Shown: positions 62,375 to 64,000 of the stretch, piece after piece
How the letters are laid out: every line of letters starts with the position of its first letter
Numbering within the stretch: the first letter of the stretch is position 1
Source: Sipunculus nudus
Taxonomy: Eukaryota; Annelida; Sipuncula; Golfingiida; Sipunculidae
Assembly: GCA_026874595.1 (NCBI GenBank)
Contig: CM049313.1
Span: 32,668,008 to 32,732,007, forward strand
Reading direction: 5' to 3'
Length of the DNA stretch: 64,000 nucleotides
Position numbers and translations under genes: made by a program
The notes under the pieces: generated by a model
What the model was told of the DNA's origin: nothing
Databases searched by the model: none
The model's input: the letters and a program-made list of their open reading frames with translations, nothing else

Positions 62375-63150
62375 GTGGTCAGAGCAGACTGCTCTGATAT
62401 AAAACAAAACTGTGACCATGCAGGTTGTCTGTTCTGGGTAGACTGCTCTTGTATAATACAAAACAATAACCAACAATGACCTGGGTAGACTGCTCTGATA
62501 GAATACAAAAAATGACCAAAAATGACCTGGGTAGACTGCTCTGATAGAATACAAAAAAATGACCAACAATGACCTGGGTAGACTGCTCTGATAGAATACA
62601 AAAAATGACCAACAATGACCTGGGTAGACTGCTCTGATAGAATACAAAAAATGACCAACAATGACCTGGGTAGACTGCTCTGATAGAATACAAAAAATAA
62701 CCAACAATGACCTGGGTAGACTGCTCTGATAGAATACAAAAAAATGACCAACAATGACCTGGGTAGACTGCTCTGATAGAATACAAAAAATGACCAACAA
62801 TGACCTATGTAGACTGCTCTGATAGAATACAAAAAATGACCAACAATGACTTGGGTAGACTGCTCTGATAGAATACAAAACAGTGACCTTGCATTATATC
62901 TGTGTGGACTGCTCTTATAGAATACAATAAAAATGACAATGCATGATGTCTATTCTAGGTAGACTGCCCTAAAAGAATACAAAACAATGACCTTGCAAGT
63001 TGTCTAATATGTGAAGCTGCTCGAATATAATATAAAACAATAACCATGCATGTTGTCTAATCTGGGTAGACTGCTCTAATAGAATACAAAACAATGACCA
63101 TGCATTTTGTCTGTGTAGACTGCTCTCATAAAATACAAAACTGACCATGC
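62375..63150. repeat. Minisatellite, ~46-bp unit
   Basis: Core 62480-62880 has ~9 near-identical units of GACCTGGGTAGACTGCTCTG plus ATAGAATACAAAAAATGACCAACAAT. Diverged units flank it on both sides. Long minus-strand ORFs (198, 164 and 135 codons) cover it in all three frames because the unit lacks stops; they are not genes. Confidence 0.95.
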
Positions 63151-63977
63151 ATGTTTCTAGACCAGAAAACATATTCATCGTAGACCAAGCAATATTTAAA
63201 TATTCTATATTTAAATATCAAACAGTTTCTTATTACATAGAGGGGTAACATGCCCACTTGTCAGTTGATTTACCAAGGGGTAAAAAATCTGTGGTGACTT
63301 GTGACTGTATTTATAGATTCGTCCATGATTCAGCTAGTAGTACACAAATTATTCATGAAAGTTGACACTGGTTTGTTTCTGATGTTTTCTATATTTGTTC
63401 ATTTATCTCCCAAGGATCCTGTAAACCCATTTCCTTATTTACAAACACTTTTCTGGTTGCACTTGTCACCTTTGTCACAGAGGTGAACTTTTTGCCTTTC
63501 AGAATTCATTGACTTGTGTGTGTACCTCAAACTCCAAAGGCCTAGTATTCACTGCTAGTATTAGTCCTGCAGTTATGCACCCATTTATCACTGGAGTATA
63601 CTAATAACTGCACAGTCATCTGTATATGTATCTACAATGCTGAAGCACTGTTTACTGTAGAAAGCAAACAGATTTTGTTATACATTGTGATAATATAATG
63701 TTATCCCCAGAAATGTTTTTAAGTTTGTCTGTTGGTGCTGTCAAATTGAACAATAATAGACACAGCAGGTTTTATATGATTAAAACAATTCAGGTGGGAT
63801 TAAGTATGGAGGGTTTGTGTTTACAAACCTGCAATATGATCTGGAAAATCTGATTTTGCTGTGAAATAGGCAATCATGTGGCCCCATTACGGTGAGGAAA
63901 TGTCATTTGCTCACATATGAGGATATTAACATATACTTTATTAAGCTGCCTGTCATGAGAGCTTTTTTTTTTTTGCT

Positions 63978-64000
63978 TGGCTGACTCTAGTCATCTGAGC
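63978..64000 (-). mobile_element. Start of another family element, cut by the window edge
   Basis: TTGGCTGACTCTAGTCATCT / GAGC matches the hairpin end of the CTGAGCTAA family, reading off the right edge. Confidence 0.6.

Larger units (their letters stand above)
43277..64000 (+). other. ELL first intron (inferred, continues past window)
   Basis: No plus-strand exon matching the next conserved ELL block was found. The region carries several repeat elements listed separately. Stretches 43400-45480, 47950-49980, 52110-56100 and 58750-62370 hold no gene I can recognise. Small tracts inside include G-runs near 43802-43814, 52451-52464 and 54739-54751. Confidence 0.6.

Noticed and set aside
62282-62878. 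198-codon minus-strand ORF, the longest in the window
   Set aside because: Pure translation of the 46-bp minisatellite; open in all three frames, so not evidence of a protein.

Overview
The window looks like animal (metazoan) nuclear DNA, most likely from a mollusc. It is AT-rich and almost entirely intron and intergenic sequence, with small exons behind standard GT-AG junctions. It is loaded with the GACGGACGGACG-tailed and CAGCTGAGC-ended interspersed repeats that I associate with bivalve and gastropod genomes. The phylum is an inference; the species cannot be told from this sequence.

Two protein-coding genes can be supported, transcribed divergently. (1) COPE, the epsilon subunit of the COPI coatomer, is on the minus strand and complete: ten coding exons between 34225 (ATG) and 5428 (stop), joining in frame to 300 codons. 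A likely eleventh, purely 3'UTR exon begins at 1753. (2) ELL/ELL2-type RNA polymerase II elongation factor is on the plus strand. Only its first coding exon (43145-43276, 44 codons) is recognisable, so its first intron probably runs past the right edge of the window (more than 20 kb). The ~8.9 kb between the two start codons holds both promoters, many (TA)n tracts, a ~1.0 kb TIR element and a foldback element. COPE and ELL both lie in human 19p13.11, so the pairing may be an old linkage.

Layout: 1-1275 is a 44-bp minisatellite just past the COPE 3' end. 1337-34225 is COPE, whose introns carry a family of repeats with one end CAAGGGACCCATGGGTCAC and the other a hairpin ending CTGAGCTAA. Two 1.9-kb copies are each inserted inside an older relative (3121-5019 and 17373-19290). 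The COPE introns also contain a 524-bp MITE (7691-8214), a second 44-bp minisatellite (19617-19985), a CpG-rich candidate regulatory island (24780-25500), a ~140-bp tandem array (28060-28870), a LINE fragment and tRNA-like SINE fragments. 34226-43144 is intergenic. 43145-64000 is the ELL 5' end and first intron, with a tandem-unit element (45931-47491), a second LINE fragment (49990-50570), a 960-bp TIR element with TATA target duplications (51147-52106), a 2.6-kb copy of the repeat family (56120-58741) and a 46-bp minisatellite (62375-63150).

No prokaryotic features, CRISPR arrays, viral genes or canonical tRNA/rRNA genes were seen. The most unusual structures are the self-nested repeat family, its perfect AGGTCA-n3-TGACCT palindromes, and the newly delimited TIR/foldback elements.
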